NCBI GenBank assembly: GCA_034440575.1
Contig: JAOTOL010001646.1
Location: 3,773,501 to 3,837,500, forward strand
Direction of reading: 5' to 3'
Length of the DNA: 64,000 nucleotides
From: Imbricaverruca yamaguchii
Lineage: Eukaryota; Arthropoda; Thecostraca; Neoverrucidae
Shown: one piece after another, positions 11,967 to 24,452 of the stretch
Layout: each line of letters begins with the position of its first letter
Position numbering within the stretch: the stretch's first letter is position 1
Program-made: the position numbers and the translations under genes
Notes under the pieces: model-generated
The model's input: only the letters and a program-made list of their open reading frames with translations
Database searches by the model: none
What the model was told of the DNA's origin: nothing

Positions 11967-14419
11967 GTCATCGTCATCGTCATCGTCACCGTCACCGTCA
12001 TCGTACACTGACCAGCGGCACCAGGTCGCCACGCTCCATCGTCTCGTTCAGCTCCTTGCCCAGGTCGGAGCCCGACTCGACCTCGGCCCGCAACAGGTCT
12101 CCCGATGACAGGTGGATATAGCCGTACTTCTCGACGATTTTTTCGCACTGAGTGCCTTTGCCCGAACCCGGTCCGCCTGCGGGCAGTGTGTGTTAGTCGC
12201 CGCAGCCGTTCGGGTTGTCCCGCACACAACCGCAGCTGGTGGTCGATTTCTCCGAACAATCGTGGTGATGTGTTGTTTGGCGGAGGTAAAGACCATACTA
12301 GCTGGGATGGTCTTTACCTGGAAGGTAAAGACCAGGAAAGAATATGGTCATGCGTGATGAACTTCACCAGCTGAAAAGTGACATGGAATGAATCTACTCC
12401 AAGGTGTGGTCAATAATCAAACTATGGCTCAATTCCGATGTAACTGCCAAAATTCCCACTTCATTAATACCACGATTGCGGGGAACCCACAGCATATATT
12501 GAAACTACACCCCTAATTGCACTGTATAAAGATTAACGCCTTACACGATAATTTTACACGTAGATTACGAAAATGCTACCTAGTTGTGTGGACCACCCAC
12601 CAAATTTACGCAGGGCAAGGGCGGATCTAAAATTATTAACAGTAAATGGTACGTAACGCGAGGGGCACCGATTTACCTTCGAGAAGCGTATTTGCGGGCC
12701 GGCTACGGTGCGCCCCCGGCCGACGGAAGGTTAGTTTCGCCGACACCGGTAGGGGTAGCAAATACGTTATCAGTCACGTCTTTTTACAGCATTAAAGCTG
12801 TTATGCTGCTATATGACCTATGCAGTCGATACGCCCCAAAACCACAACGCTGTTCTGCTACACAATGGATTCTGCACCATATCGTGCATTCTGTTTACTC
12901 AGTCAGTCATCCTCAGGGAGTTGTACGAAAATATTGCACTGATCCTAGATCGCAACAAGTACGATGTAGCTCATTTGCCAGTGGCTCATTTGCGCAGATT
13001 TGGAATTGGTGGCTATTCTCAGTGGGCTGCAACTGGTTATACAATATGCATGCGTTTTACGTGTGAGTGGGACAGGAGAGCCAGACAAGCCGGAGCTTTA
13101 CGTGGCCACGAAGCCATGCGACTAGTCAAAGTAATTCAGTTCACCAGACCACAATGCGCGGGGGCGACTCATGCATGCACTTGTCCTCTCCAGATCTAGT
13201 CCAGCACGGCCAGCCCCTTTCACTGCTGTGGCCCGGCGTCTGCCTGCACGGACTGCCAGAGAGCGCGGTTGCGGTCGATCCGCGCTCGTCCAGTGACTAT
13301 GTGGTCGCCTTGTACTGTCGAAAGAACCTTGCCAAGAAACGTTGTTGGCGCCTATTGTGAGGTATGCGCATGTCATCCTTAAACATTACATGCTTGAAGT
13401 GCCACTTAGTTTTTCCGTGTACTTCCTTGAAGCACAGTAGTTCCTCGATTAATAAATGGGAGGCGGACATAATATTATTATGGATGTGGTTATTGGTGTG
13501 GATAACCTTGAATCAATGGGTACTACTCACCTAACACGAATATAACCGGCAGGTTGGCTTTCTTGAGAAGGTCCGCCATCTCCGCAGCTGAGGAAGAGAA
13601 TAAGATGGAGGTGTTAAAATTACGTCACCGAAGGACCATGATGAACAAATATAACCCTCAGCATGAGCAGCTTTGTGATAGACGAAAACGTGTCTTCACT
13701 TCCACACAACGCAAGGTTATCATTTAGCTGAATCCTTTCAGAAGATGACACAGGAAATAACATCCATTCTGGGCAATCACAAGGGATGAATGTACAAACG
13801 TGCAGTTAATGTCATTTCGCCCCGATGCGGCGAAATGACATTTCGACAATTCATCATTTCTACGAGGGAAGTACAGATTGGATCGTGCCTCCGTGACCTG
13901 ACCTGATAACGATCTGAAGCTGTGCACACTTATAGTAGACAATGCCCAGTATCATATATGGTCAGGTTTTTGCGTGATAGTTGCGAAGCTGGAGTATGGA
14001 AATGAAGACTATTTTCCCCTTGGCCTGACCGACCTGAGGTTACCCAACTCATTTTTGTACTTTTCGTCGGAAAAATGCACGCATGTAAATGCAAAACCTC
14101 ACGTATATCATAAACTATTTTTGACAACTCTTGGAATGTACGCTAAAACGTCACTTAGAAATCCGTGACTTGACATTGACCTCGGCTAGTTCGGTGAGCC
14201 TGCATCACCAGACGAACATCAGAACGCCAAAATATCAGTTATTTAATTGCAGAGTGGATACCAAATTAGATTGCGATCGCGCTACGCGTTCGGCGGCCAT
14301 CCCAGTAAGAAGGTACGAGGGAGGGGAATAATTTTTCCTCGCTAGTTATACACTTAATAGCGGGAGACAAACTTACGCGTCAAGTCTATGTCTTGGCCCG
14401 CCTCGTTGGCAGCACGTTG
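9165..14419 (-). CDS. AK1: Adenylate kinase isoenzyme 1
   Basis: Cytosolic nucleoside monophosphate kinase (ATP + AMP to 2 ADP). Exons on the minus strand in order: 14377-14419, 13531-13587, 12013-12176, 11330-11446, 9976-10161 and 9165-9251 (stop 9165-9167). All phases close. The ATG at 13579 gives [18 protein letters not shown] and a 200-residue protein, close to the usual 194. The exon at 14377-14419 would add an N-terminal extension ([17 protein letters not shown]), so a longer isoform with an upstream start outside the recognised exons is possible. Visible motifs are the P-loop [11 protein letters not shown], the NMP-binding segment [25 protein letters not shown], and the short-type lid [14 protein letters not shown] without a zinc site. 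The C-terminal exon ends [11 protein letters not shown]. Intron 4 is filled by a 36-bp array that copies the exon-5 acceptor, and intron 3 has a hexanucleotide array beside its donor. Confidence 0.95.
9788..9950 (+). mobile_element. tRNA-derived SINE, family 1 (full length)
   Basis: Lies in AK1 intron 5, antisense to the gene. The head resembles a tRNA, with an A-box-like GGGTAGCCTAGGGGTAAG and a B-box-like GGTGGGTTCGAGTCTC. A unique body follows, and the 3' end is AACCAATAACCAACCAACC. It has kept its CpGs and is the best preserved copy in the window. Confidence 0.85.
10162..11110. repeat. 36-bp minisatellite abutting the AK1 exon-5 acceptor
   Basis: About 15 good copies of a 36-bp unit, seen on the + strand as CACCTGTGCACAGTACACAT followed by CGTCAGTACATCCG. 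They grade into diverged copies (33-36 bp) towards 11110. On the minus, coding, strand each unit reads ...TGTGCACAG|GTGTGCGG(A/C)TGTAC. This matches the real acceptor and first exon-5 bases, TGTGCACAG|GTGTGCGGTTGCAC. The array begins at the splice junction with no spacer. Confidence 0.95.
11866..12003. repeat. (TCATCG)n hexanucleotide array in AK1 intron 3
   Basis: More than 20 copies of TCATCG/TCACCG. Its edge lies about 10 nt inside the intron from the exon-3 donor (exon ends at 12013). Poly-Asp and poly-Ser frames across it are not genes. Confidence 0.95.
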
Positions 14420-14719
14420 CTGGAACAATCAGAATCATATTAAATGCACGCATTAATGAGTCATAATACAGTGTACCCAGAAAAGGAAAAATACGTTTCC
14501 GGGCTTTACATATAAGCGGGCAGATTTAATCATGAGTCCAGTACCTCGTGAGCCCTTATCGGACGTGATGTGTTCGGGGTCTCAAGAGGGGATGGAAACT
14601 CCGCACAGATGTGGTAACATAACCACACAGGATTATATTCATTCAGGTGCTAATTCACTCGTTTTGTTAAGTGAGAAGCCAATATTGTACACACACGCAC
14701 ACACACACCCACACTCGTA

Positions 14720-14792
14720 ATTATATCATATAAATATAAATATATATCTTGATATAGATATATATATTTATATATATATATATTTATATATA

Positions 14793-14873
<81 letters not shown>

Positions 14874-14881
14874 GTATATAT
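14720..14881. repeat. (TA)n microsatellite
   Basis: About 160 bp of TATATA with TTTA interruptions. It follows a short (CACA)n run and lies in the spacer upstream of AK1. Confidence 0.95.
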
Positions 14882-15889
14882 GCACGCGATGAAGACACAA
14901 TGTTGGGTAGGCAGCCATAGCCCACATCATGCCCAGCCCGTCCTGCCACAATCGTGACCCCGTCTTCCGTTCCGTTCCCCACTTCCGTCTTGCGGTACCG
15001 TTCTTTCGGTACCTCCTTCCTTTGAGATCCAACTTCAGCAAGCCGTGTCGCAGCTGTGAATGAACTAGCCTGCTGTTAAACGGTGCGGCGCGTGCCGCTG
15101 GTGGTGATTTGTGACACGTGGTGGTGGTTCCACCAACCATATGGCGACGAAGTGGAATGCTTCCTGGAAATCGAGGGAAGCGCTTCGTGCACAACTGCCA
15201 AAAGCTCCAATACCAAAACCAAACACTGAAATCGTTTCCCTCTCCTCACCCTCTCAGTTGGAAATCTCAACCCAGAAAAGTAGTGAACACATAGGGAGTA
15301 AAGCATTCTCTAAATACCTATTGTCTTAGATGCCATTCACTGTTAGGTACCACAGGACCCAACGAATACCTTTGTGAGTGTGTTCCTAGATTAGTCCCTT
15401 TCCGAGACATTAGGACATTCCTAGACATCCATCCTGACATGCTTGAACATTTTTTTCTCACCCCAGTGTCCTTCGCTGTTGGACACTGTAGAGTACCAGT
15501 GCATTGCGACAGGATTTTCAAGCGTCAGAATGTGAAAAAAATGTTCTGACTTCCCACGTAAGCACCTTATCTGTCGTAGGACTTGTACTGCAGAAAGTAT
15601 ACTCCGTAGAAGTGTAATGGCCACTTCATTTTACTGCACACCGACGGAATGAAATGGGCATTCCAAGGGAGAAGGCATGCTGATGACCTCTTCCCTTACA
15701 TCCCGAAAAATACTTCTGGTTGTACCCCAGTGCCTAGGCATGGGGTACGAACGTTTGAAAACATGAAGTATCACGAACAAATGCTGAGCGAGGAGGGAGA
15801 GGGGATGCAGTATGGTCATTGCAGGTACTAAATAATTGAGTATTGCAAGCTTAACCCGCGCAGTCTTTCCGGTCAAATCCTCCCACCCC

Positions 15890-16760
15890 GTCTCGGGAGG
15901 GGAGCGGTTGAAGACCCCCTCTAAAATCCAAGCTAAGCATCGCACGGAAACGAAAGAGGTGTTATCGGAAAGCGCTCGACGACACTTCCCTCCCAAAAGT
16001 GACGTAACCAGGGGGGCTAGAATTCACGACTTTTCACGACTTACATTATGTTTTTTACTTTGGGGGGTTCATTCTGGGGGATATATGAAAAAAATGTATT
16101 TGGAATGAGAAAAGGACAGCGAAATCGTCCAGGGTTATAATTGTTTATGCCCCCAAAAAGTATTTAAAAAATCAAAATTTCAAAATTTTGAGTTTCGAAG
16201 TTTTCTCTAATTTTCCTTTTCCATTGGGTAGAGCAGACCGATAAACGTTGATGGAAGTCAACGTGCCCTAATAAAAAATGCTTACTTTAGCCAGAATCCT
16301 GTATTTGAACTGCAATTTCGCAAATGCGCAACATTTATAGGTAGTCAAAAACAAAACAAAAACGAAAATATTCAACTCGTACGTTTTGTTGCATCCGTAA
16401 AGATAAGCAAAGGCTGAAAGTTTCATTAAAATATCTGTATCTGTTAAAGCGTGACGACTGGTTGAACTTTTCTGGAGGTGACCTTACTTGACCTTGACTA
16501 ACTCGTTGACCCTAGATGACCTGACCTAAAAATTTGGATCAGCATGTCAAATTGATGTGGGAAAAGGTATGCCAAATTTGGGCGCGCTGCCGTGCGCCGT
16601 ACGTCCGCTATCCGCGAAAAACCCGAGGGGGGCGGTTGAGTTAGTTAGTTATTAGGGCTTAAGGGCGCATCGACTACATTGGTCATGTAGCGCCCAGGGG
16701 GGGGGCGGTTGAAGACCCCCGAGACGGGACGGGTTAATACAACGTAATTTGGCAATTATC
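15890..16760. repeat. Dispersed repeat, CpG-retaining copy
   Basis: Shares colinear segments with 57690-58240: GGGGTTCATTCTGGGGGATAT, GAATGAGAAAAGGACAGCG, TTTATGCCC, GAAGTCAACGTGCCC and ATGCTTACTTTAGCCA. The same phrases appear in mutated form in the second copy. No ORF is seen. It ends with a SINE-tail fragment (GGGCGCATCGACTACATTGG). Confidence 0.6.
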
Positions 16761-19700
16761 TGGTTACCTTTTTCAGGAATTTCTCCTCGGAATAAAAATT
16801 GGCATGTCCAGTGCGCAATTATGAGAACTCAAGAGGTAAAAATAGTGCATGCCGCTATGCACGTTTGTGTTCCAGTGCCGGAACTTTGCATTTCTGAAAG
16901 TGAGGCAGTCTAGGGTCTTTGTCGATAAAGCTTAAAATCTTTTGTTGGTATATGTGAGACAGTTTGAAAACATTGGACATTCCGACGCTTTGACAATCTG
17001 ACATTCTGCACCTTGAACATTCTGTCACAACCCAGTTACAGGCTGTTGGACATTCCGATGCTTCGACATTATGATACTTGGGCATTCTTACCCTGCGCCG
17101 GTGGTGGGGGGGGGGCAAGATACAAGGCGGACAAAGCCGAAAATATAGCATGCTACCTTGTAGCAATGGACTCGCACCATGCTGGTTGTATACAAGTCCG
17201 GCTGGGAACGGAAACTGCCTAAGCGAAGGCTCTGAACGTGCATTTCTTGGGACATAATCTGCTCCCCACAACGAGGACTGTCCCACGCTGTCTGAGAAGA
17301 AGGGAAGGGACGCATCGCCCTACACCCACCGTAGCGACGCCCATAGCACAGCAGCACATACAGGTGCCGTACCTTTCCACAACATCCTCCCATTTTGCAG
17401 TTTGGAGAATCTACTGGTGATGAAAGAAATCTCCTTCAGGAAGGTGGACCATGGAAGGATGAGCTGGTAGGCCAAGAAACTGTCAGACACAAAACACATG
17501 TGTTAGCAATGTCTACAGAGCTTGCTCATTGCCAAGGTGCAGTTTATACTTCTATTTACTACATTGGTTTGAGCTATTACATACATGGGAAGGAACAAGA
17601 AGCATGCATACAAGGTATGCTTGCTGAAAGCTAGGATCCAATGTAACTTCTGGTCATGGTGGGACATGCGCTTGCCATGTGAAAATTACGACCCAAGCAG
17701 TGAGGAGCAGACTAGTGGGGTGTCTGATGCAGTGAAACAATATGCAGTGGGGCTATACTGATGTGCTCATTCTCATTTAAGGGAAGGAACTGGACACAGA
17801 CCACTATTCGTGTCAACTATATCGAGTGAAAATATGACTCACCTCCAGTCATTCAATTCAGACTGTAACAACAGAACACACAATTAAGCATGGAATTTTG
17901 GATATATGTGAAACCATGACCAATTCACATCCGGATATATTAAGCAGACATGCACGAATAAATGTATATATAGTCCCTGAAGATGGGCCTCACATCATAG
18001 TACTTAATGCAGCACCCCAGTTCAAATTGTGCACTACCTATGTAATAATGTAGTGCTATTTGCATGACCAATCTATAAATCGTAGGTTAATACTAATGGC
18101 CTAGCTACTAACGGACATGCTCACAGAATGGGTGTACAGGATTTACCAGCTATGTCCATGATGTAGTGGTGATACCTTAATCCTTGAAAGCTCAGGTCAT
18201 TTTGGAAGATGCTCCCATGATTGGAAGCATGTAATACAAGTATAGGAACACCATATGCAGTTGGTTCCAAGGCTGACAAAACATTGCTGTCATTTTGTGG
18301 ATTTATATAAAGCATGCCTTTCAACAGAAAGCATGCTGTCCTCTCAGTCAGAGTAATTATAAATTTCACCTATCAGATTGAAAGGAAATTGGCACAGAAT
18401 TGTGACGATCAACTTACACCCACCGTCCAAGCTAGACCGACCTTCCGTCCGCTATTCCCTTCTGTTCTGACAGGTCGCGCGGTCACGCGCAGAGCCGCAC
18501 CCAGCGAACCGAAGGGGCCGGCTCACCACACATACCCCTACACACCCCACCACCCACATACCCACATACCCACTATCCCCCCCCCGGTTAAGCTCTATTT
18601 CCTATTCCCAACCCCATCCCGTTACCAATGGGCACTGCATGACCGGTGTAGTCGATGCGCCCCTAAACTCCTATAACCAACCAACCAACCATCCCATTAC
18701 CAGCATCTTGCTCTACGTCGTCCATTCAGCATATCTGTCGGCAGGACGACGCCTTCGGACGCTATGCCAAGGCACCGCTTGCGGCTCGGCCCGGAGGCCT
18801 GCCTCTTGTTAGCTGCTTGGAATTATATGCGTATCGCTTTGGTTTTCAGAGTCATCCAAATCCGACTCACGCGTTGAACAGGGAGTTTGCGCTGTTTATC
18901 CATTTTCTGTGTAATTTCCGTCTGGTGCCAAGCAGGATCCTCGCGGTGGCTTCCGTGCTACTGCTCCTCCTGACCGTTTTTGAAGTCGCGCATCCCTGCA
19001 TTCCACAGCATTCAACTGATCATTGTAGTGGATGTACCGTCGTCAGAAATAATCCTTGTGTTGTGGTTTGCACTTCATTCCAACAGCTGGTAACAACGAA
19101 AGTCTCGCCCAGCGTGCCTGCAGCATTCGTGGTATCCTCAGCGTTCTTGTACTTGCATGAACACTAGGCCTCCAAATTAACCGGCTTTTCTCCACTCTGC
19201 AGTTTTCTCGTCTTGCCTGACAACCACCTGTTCGTGAACATTTCTGAAATCTTGGACGAAACCTCTCACCCAAGTTTTTTTCCGAAACGGCACGGTCCAA
19301 GGCGCGAGCATCCAGATGTACCAGCTCCGGAATGCGCAGTTGGCGACCATATTGGAAATAATAACGGCAACTGCAATGTTGCATCGTAAAGAGCATCGGA
19401 TAACAGCCTTCGATCCGTGCTTACAGACTCTGGAAGCCATGGCGATGCACATCTAACCGGAGTCCGAGTCACTATGTTGGCCGACTTATCGAGAATTGCT
19501 GCGAACCCAAGCTTCTTGTCAACAAGTCCAGGGTCCCGAGGACACACCGATGTGCCGGTCCCGTCGACGTCCGGCAGAAGGGTTCCATCGGATCGACCGC
19601 AACGTGTCGCCACGGAGCTGTCGGCTGGGCGGCTTCAAACGCCGAGGGTCAGTAGGCTGGGCACGAACAAACAGCCCCGGCAGTAGCTTTGTATGTCATG

Positions 19701-20599
19701 ACCTATTCCTTATCATATGCACCTAGCATGTCGCACAAGAGCACTTGTCCTGTCCGCACCGAAATGGCCAGACACGTGCTTGAAACGGAGGATCGAACCA
19801 ATGAACCGTTGCGGAAATAACACGTAGTTTTATTTCCGTTCCTCTCGATGCCACTCTGGTGGCCGACCCCTAATTCAAACCCTTGCTGGGGCAACCGTCT
19901 CTAGGGGTTTCTTATATCAATATACTGGTGCAGTTTCTGATCGGACAGTGTCCGAAGTCCTGGCACCTCCAACAGACGACCGGCGTCGGTCGTCTGCGAC
20001 CACGTCCTACTGGTGCAAGTGAACACACCCTTTGCAAATAACATGTTCACCCATACGTCCAACGCATCAGCCGGTGCTCTCGTCTCTCCCAACCGGCTAA
20101 CCTGGGCCCTGTCGACCGGCTTGCGTACGTGGCGCGCGGCTGCACCCCTCCCCTCCCCTTGGACCCGCCCCTGCGTGCCATGAAACAGCGAGCGCAGGCC
20201 AGCAGAGAACGTTCCGTACGTCTGACCGAGCTGTTCGCTGCTCCGTGCGAAGCTACTCCGATACCATCTGGAAGATTGTCGAGTTCCGTCCGGAATGAGA
20301 CCTTCAGTCTCCGAACACCTTTCGTCATAAAAAAGTGTCTGTCGTGTCATTCGGCAGAGAATTCACCATGCCGATTCTCCATTCCAAACCCAGCAGTCTT
20401 CCCGACTACTTTTTTCTCGTTTCCCACAAACAAGCGATTGCTCATGCGCCACAGAAAGTATGTTCAGACTTTCCCCACCTTCACCTCCCACATGCCAACT
20501 GATAGCCCTGTTCAATTAGTGCACACTGAACTACTGCCACCAGTGTGATGATTAACTGCCACTCACTGGTAAACTCACTCACTCACTCACTCACCCATC

Positions 20600-22120
20600 A
20601 ATGGTAGACTAACGTTCTCTCTACTGTCCCGTGGTGTTCTGCTGGGTTCTGCTGTTACGTGTAGAGGTCCTCCAGCGATGGACGCACTTCACAACACATA
20701 CTACAGAATGTCATTTTCTACTCTGAATGTTAGCTTCATTGGACAAATATGGCCCATAGATCAGATACAGTTAGATGCATATTCTGTAGCTATTTGAGGA
20801 AGGTGAAATGAAGAAAAATAAGTTTATAAGATCTTGTGAATTTTGGGGGAGGGGAGATGTTTGGAAAATTTTAGTCCTGAAAAAGTAAACTAACCTAATC
20901 TAACCAAACCTACCATCATTTGTTTGCTTTATAGAAGGAAAATGTGAGTATAACTTGTCTTTGAACACCGTAAAGCACAATAATACTAAAAGTCTGCCTA
21001 TAAGTAGAACACAGTAAAAACATCCCATGCAAAGATCAAATCTGATTCCAAGTCAGAAAGTAGGTAGGCAAGTCCTTGAACTCCAAACCTTGATAATAAG
21101 CTTTCCACTTAGATCAGATTAGGGTAATAATTATGTCATTCAATGCCTGCTGGCCATTTGTGACCACTTTGAATAAAATTACACATGATTCACCATGATG
21201 CCATCACATTTAGTCATGGTAGTGAACATTTAGGTTGAGAATATAATTCAGTGCAGCAAGGCTAGCCTTTACTCAGCTCCATCTATCCCACTCCACATTT
21301 AATCAGGTGTTTCAAAGTTTAGGGGCACATCAACTGAAGTGGCCATGCAGCTTTTGTGACCCTTTGCTATTTCTGGAAGAGGTGGAGAATGTCAGGCTGC
21401 TAATACATCAGAGGCAAAGTTCAACCCATACAGTATGGTGATACTGAAAATGTCAATGGTTTAAAGGCTTTAATTCCATCTTAGCAGTGATGGTGGTCAT
21501 TGGTTTTGCTATATGTTAACCATTGAGACATGTAGTGTCACCAATCTCTCATGCCGATTGGTGGCAGGTGAAGCATAGCAACAGGCAAGATTTGAAACCA
21601 CTATCTTTTGATTGTGAGATGGGCAACTTACCCCTAGACTGCTTGTTCCCAATCTTAGTAGTCAATAGGAAATCAAAAATGACCAATTGCAACACCAGTT
21701 AGCACTAGTAATATTGCAGTTTAAGTTAGCCACAAGATGAAGTTTTGCCCACATCTGACCTTCATCAAGCATGCAAAGTTACATTGGACTGTTAGGTTAG
21801 GTGAGGCTTTTGTTGTAAATTAGAAAAGGCATCGTCCTCCACAAAAAAGGAAATTCTTTTCATTTAGTTTTCTTCAAAAACCGCTCAGGCTAGGTTAGGT
21901 TTCATGAAGTTTTTTATTTGAGCATTTTTAAAGAAAGACAGGTTTAGGAATTCTCCATCAAAATGCTGTCTTGCATGGAAGGTTGGGCTAGGTTTGGTTA
22001 GGTTAGATGCATTTTTACTGTGTTTTGAATGTTACCTTTTATGCTAAGTCACTCAACTCCAAACCCACTTTTCGGTGTTATTTTCCCTCCTAGCTGAAAA
22101 GCATGCATCCGCGAAGGAAA
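20600..22120. other. AT-rich, CpG-poor spacer
   Basis: No gene is seen. CpG is strikingly scarce while TG/CA are common. The region contains degenerate GGTTAGGTT/AACCTAACC phrases and a decayed family-1 SINE at 21482-21650. Confidence 0.6.
21482..21650 (-). mobile_element. Family-1 SINE, CpG-decayed copy
   Basis: Reverse complement reads GTCTAGGGGTAAGTTGCCCA followed by TCTCACAATCAAAAG and TTTCAAATCTTGCCTGTTGC. It aligns to the copy at 9788-9950, but every CpG in the compared head has become TpG or CpA. Confidence 0.8.
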
Positions 22121-22759
22121 CGAGCAGTCACAAAATGTTAAGCACGTTCATACACACTGCATTGGCAAAGGGAATTCCGAGAAATCAAAAATTATCTTAA
22201 GCTGCAAATTTACCCTAGGACCTGCCTATCTACTTACCTAACCACCTACCCACCAATATAGGTATGTACCTACCTATATCCACTAATAATCTTACGCGAC
22301 GCCGGGCAGGTATAGCGATTTCCGAATAAGGAGCAACCGCGCCACTATTGAAAAAAAGCATTGTTTCATTGACCCTATGGTGATGACCTTGGCCTTGGAT
22401 CAAGGTCACACAAAGACACGAAATTGTTTTCGAGTTTTTTGTCACGCACAAGCCCTATACCTATAAGGTCGCCGGAACAGACCCTATGGCGGTCGAGTCG
22501 CCGCCTACCGCCCAATTCGCTCAGATTCCGGCTAGTCCCGGCTGGAGCAGCGGTATATGGGCAAAATATCGAGCGCGCCGCCCGTTCCAATGCATTTTGG
22601 CCCTATAATAAAATGTGAAATGAGATGTGGATGGATTTTGACAAAAAGTGCAAAATGATGCTGTTTGCATGATGAGCAGATATAAACGGCACTAGAAGGG
22701 TGCTTCCAGCTGAGGAAAAAATATGAGGGGAGCACTCGAGCCATCCAGGAGGGACGCGG

Positions 22760-23030
22760 GTTACAAATTTCGTGGGGACATGTCCATGAATCTGTCGACC
22801 ATCACTGAATGCGCACGCCCGTCATGCAGGGCACGGGTTGGCGCTCAGACAGGGTGTTACTTTACATGCTTTTGAGGGGGCAAGTGCCCAATTAATGTTG
22901 GCTTTATCCCCTCACCAATAATCTCAAGCTTTAACATGTGACCCTATGGAGTGTGATTCCCAATCAATTTGGCCTGCCCACTGCCTTCATGTATTTTCTT
23001 ATCGACCCCCTCCCCCCCCCCTCACCCCCA
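22760..23030 (-). repeat. Dispersed 'GGGGCAAGTGCCC' repeat, inverted copy
   Basis: Carries the palindromic core GGGGGCAAGTGCCC with flanking ATTAATGTTGGCTTTA. This is the reverse orientation of the elements at 29130-29330 and 55860-56400 (GCCGACATTGGTGGGGCACTTGC). It is probably a non-autonomous mobile element. Confidence 0.5.
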
Positions 23031-23062
23031 CCCGAATAATTTCCAGAAATCAGCATCCAGGC

Positions 23063-23285
23063 GTTCAGGACTTCATCTTTTTATCGGAACGACTTTAGCT
23101 GAACAATTAGAAAGGGTTGCACTCGAGGCTCACTGTAGGACCAGTTTTTCCTGGTAGGATGGGCGCCACCTTGCCATGAGCGTATCACATCCTGTGATCG
23201 TCATGAGATCCTGTGATCACATCCATGAGCGTATCCCCTGTGCCCTCTGTACCTGCCTGCAGAGGGATGAACGACAGGGACGCAG
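23063..23285. repeat. Direct repeat flanking LINE fragment, copy 1
   Basis: About 200 bp running from GCGTTCAGGACTT through GCACTCGAGGCTCACTGTAGG and CCATGAGCGTA to CAGGGACGCAGCAGG. The same block recurs at 24453-24662, with a few indels, on the other side of the reverse-transcriptase fragment. Confidence 0.85.
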
Positions 23286-24450
23286 CAGGTTTCCTGTTAT
23301 TGCCCTAAAGACCTTCAAATCATCCGCAAATTTCAACACTTTACTGCTTAGGCCACTTTCAATGTTATTTACCAATATAATGAACAGTAATGGCCCTAGT
23401 ACTGACCCCCTGGGGGACTCCACTAAGAACATTTTGCCATGATGACTTTGTACCATTTAGCATCACTCTTTGCTGTCTATCTGAAAGCCACAACTCTATC
23501 CATTTTAAGATGCTACCTGCAATACCATGGGACTGAAGCTGTATCATTAACCGTTTATGGGGTACCTTGTCAAAGGCCTTACTAAAGTCAAGATATGCTA
23601 CATCAGCCTGATTTCCCTGATCAAATTGTTCTGTGGCGAAGTTCAAAAAGTCCAAGAGGTTTGTGAGACACGATCGTCCTTTTCTAAACCCATGTTGAGT
23701 ATTTTGAATCAATCTGCTACCTTCCAGATAACTATTCTATCCTTGATAATTGATTCGAGTACCTTGCATACTAGGGATGTGAGACTTATTGGCCTATAGT
23801 TTTCAACTTTCCCTCTTTCTCCCTTTCTTGAAAATAGGAACAACATTTGCCCTTTTCCAATCGGTTGGAATTTCATTATGTGAAACTGATCTACAAAATA
23901 TTATACTAAGTGGAAATGCCAGTTCCTTTTCAGTTTCCCGCAACACCCTAGCATAAATTTCATCAGGTCCTGCTACCTTATTTTGCTTTATTTTCCTGAT
24001 GATTGTAAACAACATCACTATCAATGAAATCAACATCATTTGTCAGATCCCATGTCACTGAACTATGGTGTATGGTCGGCAGATTGGTCATATCTTCCAA
24101 TGTAAACACTGATTTGAACTGCTTGCTCAGCTCCTCAACCATCTCACTATCCTCACCCAATGTAGTCCCGTTTACTTCCAGTGGACCAATTGTGCTAGAA
24201 ATTTTACTCAGCTTGTAGAAACTAAAGAACTTTTTACTGTCCCCATTACAGTTTCTAGCTAAATCCAGTTCTTTTGCTCGCTTTGCTGCTCTGGTTTTTT
24301 GCTTCACAGTGTCTCTAGCTTTTCGATACGCCTTTAGATCAATGACATTTGAGGCTTCTTTAAAAACTCTAAATGCAGTTTTCTTAGCCTTAATTGCTTT
24401 TATCACGTCTGGTGTAAGCCATGCTGGCTTTCCTACCCTTCTTTTTCGTT
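23286..24450 (-). pseudogene. CR1/jockey-like LINE reverse transcriptase fragment
   Basis: Degenerate non-LTR reverse transcriptase read on the minus strand. In order: the pre-RT linker (GKPAWLTPDVIKAIKAKK), RT motif VAGPDEIYARVL, DWKRANVVPIFKKG, HGFRKGRSCLTNLLDF, DVAYLDFSKAFDKVPHKRL, WLSDRQQRVMLNG and SGVPQG. After that the frame is lost by an extra G in the CAGGGGGTC stretch and resumes as GSVLGPLLFI...LKFADDLKVF. Another frame break lies near 24000. The endonuclease domain and the 3' end are absent. It is bracketed by about 200-bp direct repeats. Confidence 0.9.
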
Positions 24451-24452
24451 CA

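Larger units (their letters stand above)
14420..20600. other. Gene-poor repeat region upstream of AK1
   Basis: No coding exon is recognised. The region holds an (AC)n run at 14691-14716, a long (TA)n tract at about 14720-14881, a dispersed repeat at 15890-16760 related to one at 57.7-58.2 kb, and SINE-tail fragments at 16632-16700 and 18640-18690. Frames at 19.2-20.35 kb on the minus strand are open but resemble nothing I can name. A further upstream AK1 exon and promoter may lie here. Confidence 0.5.

Noticed and set aside
11763..12108. Poly-Asp / poly-Ser ORFs
   Set aside because: Hexanucleotide microsatellite.
14650..14982. Ile-Tyr repeat ORFs over TA tracts (also at 24.7, 26.5 and 29.0 kb)
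   Set aside because: Translations of (TA)n microsatellites.
19177..20350. Several minus-strand ORFs that vaguely suggest a decayed transposase
   Set aside because: No catalytic motif could be pointed out and there are no terminal inverted repeats.
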